From the NCBI GenBank assembly GCA_029844215.1, contig CM056732.1:56901007-56965006 (forward strand): a DNA stretch of 64,000 nucleotides. The letters are read 5' to 3'. Source of the stretch: Przewalskia tangutica (taxonomy: Eukaryota > Streptophyta > Magnoliopsida > Solanales > Solanaceae). Below, piece by piece: positions 21,712 to 34,320 of this stretch (within the stretch, counting starts at the first letter, position 1; each line of letters starts with the position of its first letter). Position numbers and translations under genes: made by a program. The notes under the pieces were generated by a model. That model did no database searches. It worked only from the letters and a program-made list of their open reading frames with translations, and had not been told where the DNA came from.

Positions 21712-24700
21712 TGTCACGACCCGAACCCGGGCCCGTGACTGGTGCCTTACCCCGGGCACCCCAGTGATACAACATCAGAGTAATCAGCGGAATATAAAAC
21801 AATACATGATACAATGTAAAGAAGACACATGCTTATCTGAAGAAAAGTTGCCTTTCGGCAAATATATAAATAACAACTCTTTCAAAATGAACAGTTTAAT
21901 CCTTTTTACAAACCACGCCACAACAAGATTACTGGCACTCTACGAATGATATGACAACAACGGCGGACAGGGCCGTCATACCCACGAATGTAGCACCTAC
22001 AACTACAGGGGACTATACGAAGATAAGCCTCCGAGAAACGGAGCTTTCCCAATATTGACGTGACCACTAGAGCGAGGATCAACGATCGGTGTACCTTTAC
22101 TGCGGCATGAACGCAGCCCGAAGAGGTCGATGGCCAGTACCAAGTATGTGAAATGAAAATCGTAAATGAAATCATAATAGTCTATAAAGCGAGACATGTA
22201 TGATAACCAAACTACGATTCCTGATAAATAAGCGATCATGTCAAGTCGGGACTCACGCCTCAAAGTCATCACTCAAATATAACTATGGGTCTCACGCCAC
22301 AACATCAATCATGCGTGGAATACCTTCCTCACCGCCGTGCCTATGATATAAAAGCATCAAGGAATACACATGAACACGAGTCCCACTGTGTCCTAATAAA
22401 ACCGTCTGAGGGTGAACGAAGGCATAGCCAGACTACTAAAACCCACGTACCAACAAGGTCATAAAGCAGTATCATGAGATCTGTCTGGGCCGTCACATGA
22501 TCAAAGCCGCCACTCGCCCGCGATATCTAATGTCGGCGTCTAGCCACGGAACTCTCCGCACTCGCATAGGCCAAACTCATAGGCCCGCGTGAGGTATAAC
22601 CCGCGTCGAGGTAGCTACTACCGTCCGCTGGACTCGCGATCGCGTGGTCACATAGACCGCATGACCATAAAGGCCGCACACTAACACGGAACTCTCGTAG
22701 CTCCGCATAGGCCCGGGACCCGCGTGAGGTATTCTCGAATCATAGGTCACACACGCTGAGTCTACCGCGTGGTGATAGTTAAACAATTTAAAAAGCGCAA
22801 TCGGAAGAAACCCCTTTACACTAACATCACAAGATACTAACACACGTAGCGTCCTATCATGTTTACTTATCAAATCAACAAGAAAGTATTACAAGGCTAT
22901 CACAAACCAACACAATCAAGTTATACACACAAGGTACTTTATACATTAACTCTTTAAGAGATCTGTTTCTTTCACAAGAGTCACACAATACCCGTAGTAT
23001 AAAATAGAGTGACTATCTTTTTAAGTAAACCAAAACACTTCCCTTTGTAAAATCAAGTAACAACATTATTTTCCAAGCGTCGAGTTTGCCTAATTTCAAA
23101 TGTTCACGTTTCTTATTTTAGAAAGGTTTAAGAGTTCATAGTCTTATTCATTTAAGAATATAATTCTCTTTTAAACGATCGAGAAACATATGCCTTATAT
23201 GAGTAGGTTATTCTTGTTCATAATCAATCTTATTAGCGACCATGATCTGGAAATGTAATATCATTTTGTCTCATCTTAGTTTCTATGCAGATGGAGGTTT
23301 CTCTTGGTTTTAATAATACTTCATTAATCAAAACATTTCCTTTATTAACGCCGCAGATGGTTTGCGAATTTTCATTCGATTTCGAAATCAAGAAACATTA
23401 TTCCTTTTAAAAACCAAGTACTCATTACTCACGAATGAGGTTTCACAAAATTCATATTAATTTAATTAAGTCAAGTCTCTTATCTTTAAGATCAATTCTC
23501 TTAACTTCTAAAATCAATAAATCATTCATTTTATCTCTCTTAAGCCGTTATACCTAACTTCCCATAAAGCTAGTATAACTCTTAAGTTTTAAAACCAAGT
23601 ATTACTCTCCTTTCAAAAGCAGTTCTTAAGTCTCTTGAAATACTTCAAGATTCTTATTATTCGGGCTTAAGTCAAAAGACATTGCATAACTACGTTCAAT
23701 TAGCAGCGTCGTCTGCCGTACTATATATATATATTCTTTTAAAATATCATGCTCAAGAGGATAGGAAGAATCACATACCTCGCGACGATTATCGACTATA
23801 AGCAAATCGCTCCACGGCTATAACCCGGCTAGCCTGGTCCACCTTTCAAGTAGCATGCTACTCACGAACATTCAACCTATAAAGGTTATACAAGTCTATC
23901 AAAGTCTAGACTACTCGGTAGAATAAATCTAGATACAAGATTCTACGGAAATTTGGGCAGCCCTTCCTACCGTCAAACTACACAAGTCTCATCAGAATAC
24001 ACCTATGTAAGTACATCCAATTCTCTTCTTTAAATTGGGCTTAAGTCCAAAGACATTGCCGCAAACTATGTTGATTCTATATATAGTATACTTCAACTAT
24101 ATATTCCTACAACATGTAATTTCCAATTCTGATAGGGGACAAGATATTACCTCGATAAGCCCAAAATTATCCAAGTTTAATGTCGCTCACGAGCAAGGTT
24201 TAGCTCTACTCAGTGCGCTCCAACCCGCTCCAACAACCCTTAGAAGTTCTACACAACTTCTACTTAACACTTCAACCGACTTATGAAGGTTTTCCTTAGG
24301 AGTTTCGGTTTGAGACAAAAGGACATTTAGGTAGTATTTAGGGCTCTACGTATAGAGGTATCTTTGGAATACTACAAGGTATCTGACTAAGGTATTTAGG
24401 GTATAGTAACAATACTTTGGAGAGTATTTCTACCAAGAGGGGTATTTATACGAGACAACACCTGAGGGGGTGTATACCTCGGCCAACCCCACTAGGGGTA
24501 CTCTGCCAAGGGGCGGGGAGGGCTCTCGGCGGGGCCTCACCAAGGGGAGGGGAGGCTAGGGCGAGACAACCACACAAAGGGAAGCTCTCAAGACTTAGAG
24601 ATTTAGGATGAATAAGTCTTCAAAGGGGAGGGTATTTATAGGCCAAGCAAAGGCCAACCAATGGCCAAGATCTAGCCAAGTGCTAAGCAAGTGTAGGGCA

Positions 24701-25032
24701 GATATGCCCAAGTGCCTCCTAGTCCCTACTCCACAAATCCCTCACAAATATCTTGCCAACTTGACCCCGATTACGTGCGAGCCCTGCGTCCACACTCGTC
24801 AGCGTGAGGTGACAAGTGTCGCCTCTCGTTGGTCCAAAATGTTTCGTCTCTCGGAAAAATCCGCAAAATTAAAAAGACATAGCCGGAATTTTCCTTCGCA
24901 GTTATGTAAAGCGTTTAGTCGAACGACTCTAACCGGGTGTTGTGCACAAAATAAATCGTCCAAGCCACTTTAAAGCCCAAACTTTTCTACGTACGTCCTT
25001 ACGTACATACTCTGGAAATACGGGGTATAACA
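21712..25032 (-). mobile_element. Inverted solo LTR, family B, copy B3
   Basis: The LTR is 3321 bp, tgtcacgacccg to ggggtataaca, in the same site and with the same taagg duplication as B2. It is therefore a copy of one insertion duplicated with its host element. The outer end is better preserved than in B2. The minus-strand TATA is at 24633-24640. There are no genes. Confidence 0.92.
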
Positions 25033-25046
25033 TAAGGGGGGAAGAA
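25033..25046 (+). promoter_or_regulatory. Polypurine tract before LTR A3
   Basis: taaggggggaagaa abuts the LTR start at 25047. The first five bases are the duplicated target. Confidence 0.7.
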
Positions 25047-28000
25047 TGTTATACCCCGTAGTTCCAAGGTATGTATGTGAGGACGTACGTACGAGAATAC
25101 GACATTAATATTGGAAAGAAAGAAAGATGTGATTTTTCGACGGAAAAGTTTCCGGGTTTTGTGAAGGAAAAAGGTTCGTTAATGGGAATTGGATTCCCCG
25201 ATTTGGTATTTGGGCTTCTTGAATTATTAGAGAATTATGGAATTTTATTTCCGGAATTGGTCACGTGGGGCCCACGGGAGAAATTTACGGTTTTGTGGGG
25301 CCCGCTTTGTTTTTGAGATTTTGGCCATTATGGATATTTTCGGAAGATGAATTATTTTGGACGAATAGGAGGGCGACACGTGTCACCCCCCCCCTAGGTG
25401 GCTTGGCCGAATTGGGCAAGACAAGTGGCAAGACAAGTGGCCTTGTCTTGCTAGATATTTTGTGTGGACAAGTGGCTTGTGGGGCCCACACACACTTGTC
25501 CCCAATCTCAACCACACACTTGCCTTCATCCTATCCCTTGGTTGTCCTATTTATGCACCCTTAGTTGATGAAATCTTCCACACTTAGAGAATGCAAGACT
25601 TGAGAAATATTTTCCCTCTCCCTCCTTCACTTGTGTTCGTCGAACACACCCTCCCCCTAACCAAACCTTGTCCAATAATTCCTAAACTCTTAAGTGTTCT
25701 TCCCTAGTGTATTAGGAAGACTCTTAACCAAAAGTTAGAAAAGATTTCACATCCCTTGCCTTAAAAAGACACCTTGGCCGAGAGCTCTGGAAGGAAACCT
25801 AAGTGTTCTTCACTTTTTGGAGTTGAATCTTGAAGGGAAGTTGGTTAGGAGCTTCTATGGGTTGCTTGTAGCGGATTGGAACGTAAAGATTTGGAGCTAA
25901 GACTTGCTTGGAACGACTTTAAGAACTTGGATAATTTTTGGGCTATTTGAGGTAGTAAACCTTAACCTCTTTGTGAATTGGTGATTATACATATATTATA
26001 AGTATATTATGGATTATATAATATATGGAGTAAGTTTGGAAAGAATGGATCTTGTTAACTTGTTAAAGAAAGGATTGACCGTTTGCCATTAAAATGGTAA
26101 AAAACACATCCAACGTATCTTACTTGTGAAGAAGTAATTAACAAAGTAACTATAACTTATATTAAGAATGGAAATATAAGTTGGATGACTAATGAGTAAT
26201 TTGGATAAGTAAAATGGACAAAGTTGGCCAAGGACCCCAACTTAAGGACTGTATTTACTTTGGACTGTATTTACTTTGGGCGATTTACTTTGGATACTTA
26301 CTTTTACATGGGGAAGATTTTTCAATCGCGTTCCGTTTGGGCGTGTGATCCCCTTTTTACTTATTGTATTGTTATGAAGGCGTGATAGTAAACCGCGTTA
26401 CCGGTTGGCCGCGTAATCCCCTTCTTTTACTTATTGTTGTTATGAAGGCGTGATGGTAAACCGCGTTACCGTTTGGGCGTGTAATCCCCTTCTTTATGTT
26501 GTTTAATTATTACGCCTTTTATATGGCATATAATTACGGTTATTCGGGCCTTGGAGAAAAATGGAAAAGTGAGTAAAAACGGAAGTCTGCCAATTTTCCG
26601 TAGAATTAGAACGCTTTCTATTGGTATAAGTCTTCAATGGTAAGGAAGGGTTGATAGAAGTACTATGACCATTTTAGAGTGGAGTACTACGTGTGGCGTG
26701 ATCTACTTGGCAGGAGTAGCCGACGGGTTGAAGTACTTGGGCGTTTTCTATTTGTCGATAATCGTCGCGAGGTATGTGAACCTCTTCCTATCTTTTCTAG
26801 CATGATTGTTGTGAACTATGTAGTGCGGTGAGCGTACATGTGCTAAGTGCTTTGGTTGGTTTAAAACATAGGGTGTTATAATAGCTTTATGGGAAGTTAG
26901 TTATAACGACTTTATGTAGGTAAAAGAATGGGTTATTGATTGTAGAAGTTAAGAGACTTGATCTTCAAAGATAAGAGACTTGACTTATAAACGACTTGAT
27001 TTTGAAAGTTAAGAGACTTGATCTTGAAAGATAAGAGACTTAACTTATTTTACTTGATATGAATTTTGTTAAAGTTGTGAAACATCATTCGTGAGTAATG
27101 AGTAATTGTATTTAATGAATATTGTTTCTTGATTTGGAAATGAGAACAAAGTGGTCGAACAAACCATCGCAGCGCTAATAAAGGAAAAGGGATTGACTAA
27201 TTGAGTATTATTAAAACCGGTAGAAACCTCCATCCGTAGAAGCTAAGATGAGACAAAATGATATTACATTTCCTAGATCATGGCTGCGTTAATAAGATTG
27301 TTATAAACAAGAATAACCTACTCACACGTAAGACATATGTTACTCAATTGTTTTAAAAGAGATTAAGACTATGAGTTATGAAACCTTTCTAAAATAAGTG
27401 ACTTGAGCATTTGAAATTAGGCAAACTTGAACGTTTGGAAAATAATGTTGTTACTTGATTTTACAAAGGGGAAGTGTTTTGGTTTACTTAAAAAGATGGT
27501 CACTTTATTTTCATACTACGGGTATTGTGTGACTTATGTGAAAGGAACGGATCTTTTAAAGGAGTTAATGTATGTAGTACTTTGGGGTTAAAACCCGGAT
27601 TTGTTGTAATAAAATATAAGTCTATGAGTATGTTGAACTTGCCTATGCTTGTGGTGATAGCCTTTGTTGTGCAAGTGTTGTATTTCTGTGCTACCGCGTC
27701 TCTCGATGGAGGGCCGGCTGATTTGTTATGTATGATTCTTTATCGAGTCCCATGGGATGGGCCGAGACACGTATTCCACCTGATTCTTTATCGAGTCCCA
27801 TGGGATGGGCCGAGACACGTATTCCACCTGGTTCTTTATCGAGTCCCATGAGATGGGCCGAGACACGTATTCCACATGATTCTTTACCGAGTCCCATGGG
27901 ATGGGCCGGGACACGTATTCCACACCTAGACTGCCGGCAGTGAGGAAGGAGTTCCACGGGCATGAGGGATGACTTGAGGGCGTGAGTCCCTGACTTGACA

Positions 28001-28366
28001 TGACTGCTTTTATGTTGTGAACTGTAGTTTGGTTATCATACATGTCTCCTGCTTTATATAGACTATTATGATTTCATTTCTGATATTTCTGATTTCACAT
28101 ACTTGGTACTGTTATCTTGACCTCCTTGAAGTGCGTTCATCTGCGGTAGAGGTACATCGGTTGTGGATCCTCGCTCTTAGGATCACAGTTCAGCGTGTTG
28201 GGAAGCCCGTTTCTTCGGAGGCTTATCTTTTGGTATGTTACCACAGTGCAGAGGTTCTTGTACATTCAGGGGTATGGCGGGGCCCTGTCCCGTCATAGTT
28301 GTTGTCACTTCTTAGAGGTCTGTAGTACTGTTTGTGGGCAGAGTTTGTAAAAGGATAACTGTTCGG
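25047..28366 (+). mobile_element. Family A LTR, copy A3, cut by the LINE
   Basis: It starts tgttataccccgtagttcc and is collinear with A1 and A2 up to ggataactgttcgg, where the LINE tail begins. About 160 bp of the LTR end and any downstream internal region are missing. GC-rich words are most complete in this copy. Its minisatellite is at 27733-27926. Confidence 0.88.
27733..27926 (+). repeat. Minisatellite in LTR A3 (4 units)
   Basis: Four units with tcgagtcccatg(g/a)gatgg and gacacgtattccac; this is the most regular of the three copies. Confidence 0.82.
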
Positions 28367-28378
28367 TTTTTTTTTTTT
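28367..28378 (-). other. LINE poly(A) tail
   Basis: Twelve T on the plus strand at the LTR A3/LINE junction, replacing the gttcgggttt continuation seen in other LTR copies. Confidence 0.75.
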
Positions 28379-28491
28379 AGGTAAATGCAAATATTATTAA
28401 TAATAACGGAAAGAAAAGTGGCTACAATCAGTCATTGAGGGTTCTCAATCCTCAACGTAATGAAAAGAAGAAATTGGGGAGGGAGGGGTGT

Positions 28492-29373
28492 TCACTCAAA
28501 GGTGCCATTACAAGAGGGGATAAAGTCATAGAGAACTCTATAAGATGTTGTTTTAATCCTTGTAATGACCTCTTCTACCGGTAAGCTTGTGCCTTCAAAT
28601 AGCAGTGTGTTTCTTGTCCTCCAAATCTCATAGACCACTATGCAAAAGGCAAGCAAGGTAGCTTTGGCTCGGATGCTTGTCCCGCGGTGGTCTTTCTTAA
28701 TCCACTTGAGAGAACTTTCGATAGTTGACATTTCTCTCCTAATACCCAACCAATCCCTTATGCTTTTCCAAATCAAGCTGGTGTAGGGGCAAGTAAAGAA
28801 GAGGTGCTCCCTTGTCTCATTAGCTTGCTTGCAGAACCCGCAAGACTTATCCTCCAAATTTAGAAATGAAAGAGTGTCCTTTGTAGCTAGCCGCTTTCTA
28901 CAATTAAGCCACATGGTGAACGAAAACTTAGGGGGAATGAACCCTTTCCAAATTTGGGACATCCAAGGCTTTTTATCTTGCGTAGCGCGCAAGATATCAT
29001 AGACTAGGCTTGAATCAAATTTACCATTGGTACAACACTTTTCCAATCCAGCAATTGCGACTCCTTGGCTACCGTAGATGGAAACAAGTTTGTCACGAAT
29101 TCCGCAAATCTTTTTGAATAGAGGTGAGTCCCTAGGACGTACCACATATTCCCAAAAAGAATCGCCTCTCAAATAAAAGCTGTTGATCCATTGGACCCAC
29201 AGTGAATCAGTCTCATTGTGGGTTTGCCAAATAGTTCGGGATAGCAAGGCATGGTTCCATTCCTTGATGTTCATAAGGCCCAAGCCCCCTTCGGATTGAG
29301 GCAAGCAAATAACATCCCAAGCGACTCTTGGTGGTTTCCCACCCCATAAGAACTGAATACATGCAGACCGCAC
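28492..29373 (-). pseudogene. LINE ORF2 C-terminal part with zf-RVT domain
   Basis: An open frame of 293 residues. It begins with the SACIQFLWGG and GGLGLMNIKEWN blocks usual between RT and zinc domain in plant LINEs, and carries CGFCKQANETREHLFFTC, the zf-RVT zinc-binding motif, near residue 182. The end (PSCNGTFE) is close to the poly(A) tail, so the C-terminus appears complete. It is separated from the RT frame by two frame changes between 29374 and 29773. It belongs to ORF2 rather than being an independent gene. Confidence 0.82.
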
Positions 29374-29773
29374 CTTGTTGAGGACTGTGGCGGGAATAGG
29401 AAGTGCCCGGAACCAAAAGCTCTCAACCCCTTGGATGACCAGGCACGATAAGTTCTAGCTTACCCGCATGAAAGCGAGTGGTGCCCCATTTCGAATGTAA
29501 TTCGAAATTGCACTAGTGAAAGGAGCAAATTGATCTACCGAGATCGAGATAGGGGACAAAGGAATCCCTGGCACCAACCGGAAAGCCACCGATGCCGAAT
29601 CCCACTGACAAGATCAAGTCACGAGCGGTATCCTGCACTCTTGCTAAGTAGGCGGAGGATTTGGATGGGTTAAGAGTTAACCACGAGACGACCTCCAGCC
29701 TCGGACAATTCATAAGAGTCCCAATGAAGATCATCACCTTTGGCAAAGAGCATGAGGTCATCCGCAAAGGCAA
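29374..29773 (-). pseudogene. LINE ORF2 linker between RT and zf-RVT, frame-shifted
   Basis: The minus-strand frame 29513-29773 contains WLTLNPSKSSAYLARVQ, the usual block just after the RT palm (the family has a similar xxNxxKSxxYxxG motif), and ends before the expected YLGVPL block. Right after the FADD motif some RT sequence seems to be missing, and two frame changes are needed to reach the zf-RVT part. It is a decayed segment. Confidence 0.65.
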
Positions 29774-31838
29774 GATGAGTAATACCCAACCTTTTACACT
29801 TTGGATAATAAGAGAAAGTTCTTGCCTGAGCCTTCAAATTCAGCATCCTTGATAAGTATTCCATACACAAGATAAAGAGCGAAGGGGACATAGGATCACC
29901 TTGTCTTAAGCCGCGCTTACCCTTAAAGTAGCCATGTAGCTCACCGTTGATAGAAAGAGAGAAGGAGGCTGAGCAAACACATTTCATGATCCATCTAACA
30001 AATCTGTTCGGAAAGTTAAGGCCTCTTAATACCGAATCAAGGAAACTCCAAGAGACCGTGTCAAAAGCTTTCCGAAGATCTACCATAAGCATACACCTTG
30101 GTGAGACTCTGGCTCTATTAAATCCTCTCACGAGCTCTTGTGCTATATAGACATTGTCCATCATGTTTCTGCCTTTCACAAAAGCCCCTTGTGATTTGTC
30201 AATAAGAGAAGGAAGAACCCTTGCCATTCTGTTAGCTGGAATCTTTGTAATGATCTTATAGACCACATTAGTTAATCCAATAGGCCTAAAATCAGTTACC
30301 TTAGGATCCCGATCTGTCTTGGGAAGCAGGGCAATGATGGTATGATTAACTTGCTTCAAAAGAACCCCAGTAGAGAAGAACTCTTGAACACTTCTTACTA
30401 CGTCATGTCCCACATCTTTCCATCTATTCTTGAAGAAGGCAGCCGAATAACCATCCGGTCCAGGAGCCTTGTCATTCCCTATATCAGAAAGAGCTTCCCA
30501 AATCTCCTTTGGGGATATGAAATGCAAAAGATGTATACTGTCCTCTTCACTTATCTTCGGGCCAAAGTTGCATACTTCAGGATCAAGGTTCGATGTGGAT
30601 TGGGATGAGCCTAAAAGATCTTTGTAGAACTCCACAAGTAGCTCCCTCACTTCCCCGGGTGATGTAGTGATAGCACCATTGGATTTGACAAGAAAGTTGA
30701 TGGAGTTTTTGACATTACTTCTCTTGATCAAGCTATGGAAGTATTTGGAGCATTTATCACTTCCAATCAAGTGTTTCTGCCTCGACTTTTGCCTTATGAA
30801 GTGTCTCTCGGCTTCCATTAAGGTGTTAGCTTTAACTCTTGAGGACTTAACCTTGGCTTTAAGTTCCTCATCAAAGGGATCTTCCATGTGCTCATTGATA
30901 GCCTCCTTAAACTCCATGTTAGCCTCCTTTGCTCTTTGATCAATACTACCAAATTCACTTATATTCAATGCCCTCAGTGGTTGTTTCAAGGTTTTCAATT
31001 TTGAGGCTAGGACGAATTGAGCTGTTCCCAATATGTCTTGTCTCCAGCATGAAGTCATAATGTTCTCGAATGCGGGGTGAGTGAGCCACATATTCATGAA
31101 CTTGAAAGGCCGCTTCCCAACTATATAGGATGCAATTACAGTAGCCATCACGGGACAGTGGTCCGAGACAGGTTCCATAGGCAAGAAATTGGCCGTGCAT
31201 TCTAACGTCAAATCACTCCAATTTTGATTCATCATTACTCTATCAAGCTTGGACCAAATCGAACCATTGGTCCAAGTGTAGAATGAACCGGAAGAAGGAG
31301 TGTCTTCTAGTCCATGAGCATTCCTGAAATCACCAAGGTCCTTAAGTGCATAAGGCGTAAGTGGAGGACCCCCCGCCTTATCATGAGGGTAGCAATAAGT
31401 GTTGAAATCTCCCATAATCATCCAAGGCCTAGTGATGCCAATGCCCAAGTGAGTAAGGTGATGCCAAAGCTTCCTCCTATCCGTGATGCTATAAACCGGG
31501 TACACAAATGTGGCAAGGAAAGACACCTGTGTTATCTTACAACTTGCCTGGACATGGATATGTTGAGAATCCATTCCAAGCACTTCACAACAGACCCTAG
31601 AGGGATCCCAAATTAGTAGCATTCGTCCGCCACCAATGAATTCTAGATTTGAGCAAAAGTTCCAATTTTTGAATCTTTGAGTAGAGAAAGACTCAATCCT
31701 TTCCCTTGAGAGTTTTGTTTCCAACAGACAAATCAATGCCACATCATGCTGTTTAGTGAGACTACACACAAGAGCTTGCGTGGCTGCCCTGTCCCTTAGT
31801 CCGCAAAGTCCACGGACATTCCAAGAAAGAATTTTCAT
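29670..31838 (-). pseudogene. LINE ORF2: endonuclease and reverse transcriptase
   Basis: A 722-residue open frame. The apurinic-type endonuclease has SWNVRG (5-10), LLETKL (38-43), GDFN (143-146) and SDHCP (225-229), all catalytic blocks. The reverse transcriptase has NDKAPGPDGY (455-464), FRPIGLTN (518-525), GAFVKGRNMMDN (551-562), MVDLRKAFDTV (585-595), GLRQGDPMSP (643-652) and the catalytic FADD (691-694). The last 20 residues leave the family pattern, marking a frameshift near 29730. The start ATG overlaps the stop region of ORF1 at 31838. Endonuclease and RT cores look intact, but ORF2 as a whole is broken before zf-RVT. It would copy LINE RNA at nicked chromosomal DNA. Confidence 0.88.
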
Positions 31839-32611
31839 TAGGAAACAGAGGAGGTTTTGTTAGCACCTCCGCGCTTTGCTGCCTTAGTCTTCCCACTGCC
31901 TTTTGTCATGAACTTCCTCGGCATTACATCTTTCCAACCATCTTCTATGTTGCTGGAAGCCATAGCATGTGTACCAGCCAAGCTATGTTCCCCGCGTTCA
32001 AAGGTAACACTCCGAGACGCCAGCAACGAAACCTCTGTTACACCCTTGTTTGTATTTCCATCCAAAGAGGGTTGCGGGTTTATAGGAACCTCAGGATCAG
32101 AATGCTTAGACTCATAACGCATCCTATCAAGTTGCACACTACCATCCCGTGAATGAGGCCTAGAGGACCTAGCTTGAGATTCCCGTAAGGATGTTGGACC
32201 AGAATGACCCAAAACCGAAGGATCCGCAGCATGTGTGGCTTCTCCCAAACAACCGGGACCAGGAGGTGTTGTGTGGTTACTTTCATCAACTTCCATCAAG
32301 TTATCAGCATCTGCGGGATGATGCGCAGATGGTAGATTGGGGGGGGGGGGATGCAAGGTTCCATCCGTACCTCTGTTGGCATTCGCACAAGTAGAACCTT
32401 CCTTGTTTTTAGGAGGTATCACTGTATTGCGTTTCTTTGGAGCATCTTCCGTGTTAGCATCATACCCCAGAATCCTACACTTCAGGTGATTGTGTCCAAA
32501 AGCCGCACATTGATAGCAAAAGTCCGGATAATTTTCATAGTTTACCCTTTGAGTATACCTTCTGTTATCGGGGAGTTTGACAACAAACTCCCTTATCGCT
32601 CTTGTCGACAT
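31838..32611 (-). pseudogene. LINE ORF1 C-terminal part with CCHC zinc knuckle
   Basis: A 257-residue open frame with REFVVKLPDNRRYTQRVNYE leading to CYQCAAFGHNHLKC (CX2CX4HX4C, the zf-CCHC_4 knuckle of plant LINE ORF1), then a Pro/Ser/His-rich low-complexity tail and a Lys-rich end. The apparent ATG is internal, since the preceding DUF4283 part is in another frame. A plus-strand run of G at about 32338-32350 lies in the tail-coding sequence. The role is RNA binding in the LINE ribonucleoprotein. Confidence 0.8.
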
Positions 32612-32687
32612 CCACTTCTACAAGAACTCTAGCATAATTCATTTTGGATCTTTCCTTAGTAAATTAAGTCGGTGTAAAGAGGTTTTC

Positions 32688-33092
32688 CTACACGTGAAGC
32701 AATCTTACTAAGTCGTTACCTCGGATAGAGAGGAATATCCTAAATGTGACCCAAATAGGAATATCCATGAATAACTCATCCGTTATAAGAACTCCTTTAT
32801 TGATAGCTTTGAGCATCATAGTCTTCCCGTAGACCATATAAGGGCCACCATGAAGTACATTAGTGCGCTCTTCCTCCGTCATAAATTTGAACACCGTCCA
32901 TCCTTTGCCATATGGTATAATACGGCATTTCACACCCCACCCCTTCACAATGGTATTTAAGGCTTCTCTTCCCGGGAAGGGACCCGTGAAGCAACCAATT
33001 AAGCAATAACCCCATGTTTCTATGAATGGCACTTCATCCTCAGCTTCTATGTCTACTTCCACCCCTTGTTGTTCAATATATTGTAGCTTCAT
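32688..33092 (-). pseudogene. LINE ORF1 DUF4283 domain
   Basis: A 134-residue open frame with GYCLIGCFTGPFPGREAL, GWTVFKFMTEEER and VLHGGPYMVYGKTMMLKA, the pattern of DUF4283 found in plant L1 ORF1 upstream of the CCHC knuckle. The frame ends at 32688 by a frameshift; the expected continuation toward the knuckle is readable in another frame up to about 32612. It continues from the upstream frame, where AGTRIEAKGMKL is readable across the frame change at 33089-33092. Confidence 0.78.
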
Positions 33093-33736
33093 TCCTTTTG
33101 CTTCAATCCTAGTACCCGCAAAGACTCCCGCATAAGTCTTCTTGGGAGGGTAGGGACCTTTGCCATGATTCGGGGGATGATAAATAAAAGTCGAACTGTC
33201 GGGTGGAATTTGGTGTTGTTTAGAAGATGCATTTGTTTGTGGATCAATGGGAGGTATTTCTGGAGGTATAGGCAGAGGGGGTTGGGTAGAAGGATTTGTG
33301 CTAGCACCTTGATAGGAGAAAGAATTCGCGTGCCATTTGGTAGGGTAGGGAATGTGTCATGTGTTTTAGAAGGTAAAGAAGGAAGGGATGATAGAAGAGG
33401 TGGGGCTAAGTGTGGATCAGGGAGTATTGAGGAGGTATTGGGTGAGAGAGTGTGTTTGTTTAAGACTTTGTTCGTGCTCAAGGAAGAGTTAAAGACGAAA
33501 GGTTTATTTCGGTTCTTGATGTTTGCCCCACTTAGCACACTTGTTAAAGAGGGGAAGGCTTCATTAGTGACACTTAGATTCATGGGTTGTTGTCTCATTG
33601 CACGAGAGGGAGCTTTGGAACCCGCGTCATTTAAGTCCGACCCCTTGGCTTCCGCGTTATTAATGATCGTGTAGTTCCTAGGCTCATTGGAGATAGAATT
33701 CACTTTGTTTCCCAAAATTGACTTCGATCCTTGCAT
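33089..33736 (-). pseudogene. LINE ORF1 middle part (repeat copy and Ser/Pro linker)
   Basis: It is in the same frame as the upstream segment, from which it is separated by a single TGA at 33812-33814. It begins with a copy of the 59-residue repeat (MQGSKSILG), then a Ser/Asn/Pro-rich linker. Near 33300 the true frame changes: the alternative frame gives Pro-rich PPLPIPPEIPPID and then KKTYAGVFAGTR, which joins the DUF4283 domain. The last 60-70 residues of this open frame are therefore out of frame. Confidence 0.65.
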
Positions 33737-34320
33737 TACGGGAATAATTAATGACCCATGAGCACCCTCCTGACTCGCCTTGGTATTCTGTCCAACATAA
33801 TGACCCGTCCTTCAATGAGGCACATTGGTATCCGAAGCCTTAACATGTGACGCCTCGGCTCCCACAACATTAATGTAAGGCTCCTTTCCCACAATTGACT
33901 TCGATCCTTGCATAACGGGGATACTCAATGTCCCTTGAGAACCCTCCTGAACCGTCTTGGTATTCTTACCATCATAAAGTCCCGTCATTGAAGGAGGCTC
34001 GTTAATACCCGCAGCCTTAAAGTGTAACGCCTCGGTTCCCACAGCATTAATGTAAGGCTCCTTTCCCACAATTGACTTCGATCCTTGCATAACGGGGATA
34101 CTCAATGTCCCTTGGGCACCCTCCTGAACCGTCTTGGTATTCTTACCATCATAAAGACCCGTCATTGAAAGAGGCTCGTTAATACCCGCAGCCTTAAAGT
34201 TTAACGCCTCGGTTCCCACAGCATTAATGTAAGGCTCCTTTCCCACAACTGACTTCGATCCTTGAACAACGGGGATATTCAATGTCCCATGGACACCCTC
34301 TTGAAACGTCTTGGTATTCT
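33690..34320 (-). repeat. 177-bp in-frame tandem repeat in LINE ORF1
   Basis: gacttcgatccttg recurs at 33720, 33897, 34074 and 34251, an exact 177-bp period (59 codons), with a degenerate fifth unit around 34454. Each unit encodes blocks such as GTLSIPVMQGSKSIVGKEPY and TGLYDGKNTKTVQEG. The period is a multiple of three, so frame is kept. Confidence 0.9.

Larger units (their letters stand above)
7621..28366 (+). repeat. Tandem multimer of a gag-only LTR element (LTR-internal-LTR-internal-LTR)
   Basis: Three direct family A LTRs start at 7621, 16287 and 25047 (periods about 8.67 and 8.76 kb) and alternate with two collinear internal regions. Each internal region contains primer site, gag remains, a non-coding block, a hairpin and the same inverted family B solo LTR. 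AT-rich stretches are almost identical between units; differences cluster in CG-rich words. The structure fits unequal recombination between LTRs of one element after the nested insertion, or an assembly duplication. Confidence 0.85.

Noticed and set aside
24608..24973. Plus-strand 121-residue frame in inverted LTR B3
   Set aside because: It lies in the non-coding 5' part of the LTR, antisense to its promoter. The corresponding frame in other LTRs is broken.
31857..32632. Plus-strand frames opposite LINE ORF1
   Set aside because: They are shadows of the minus-strand ORF1, which carries recognisable domains.
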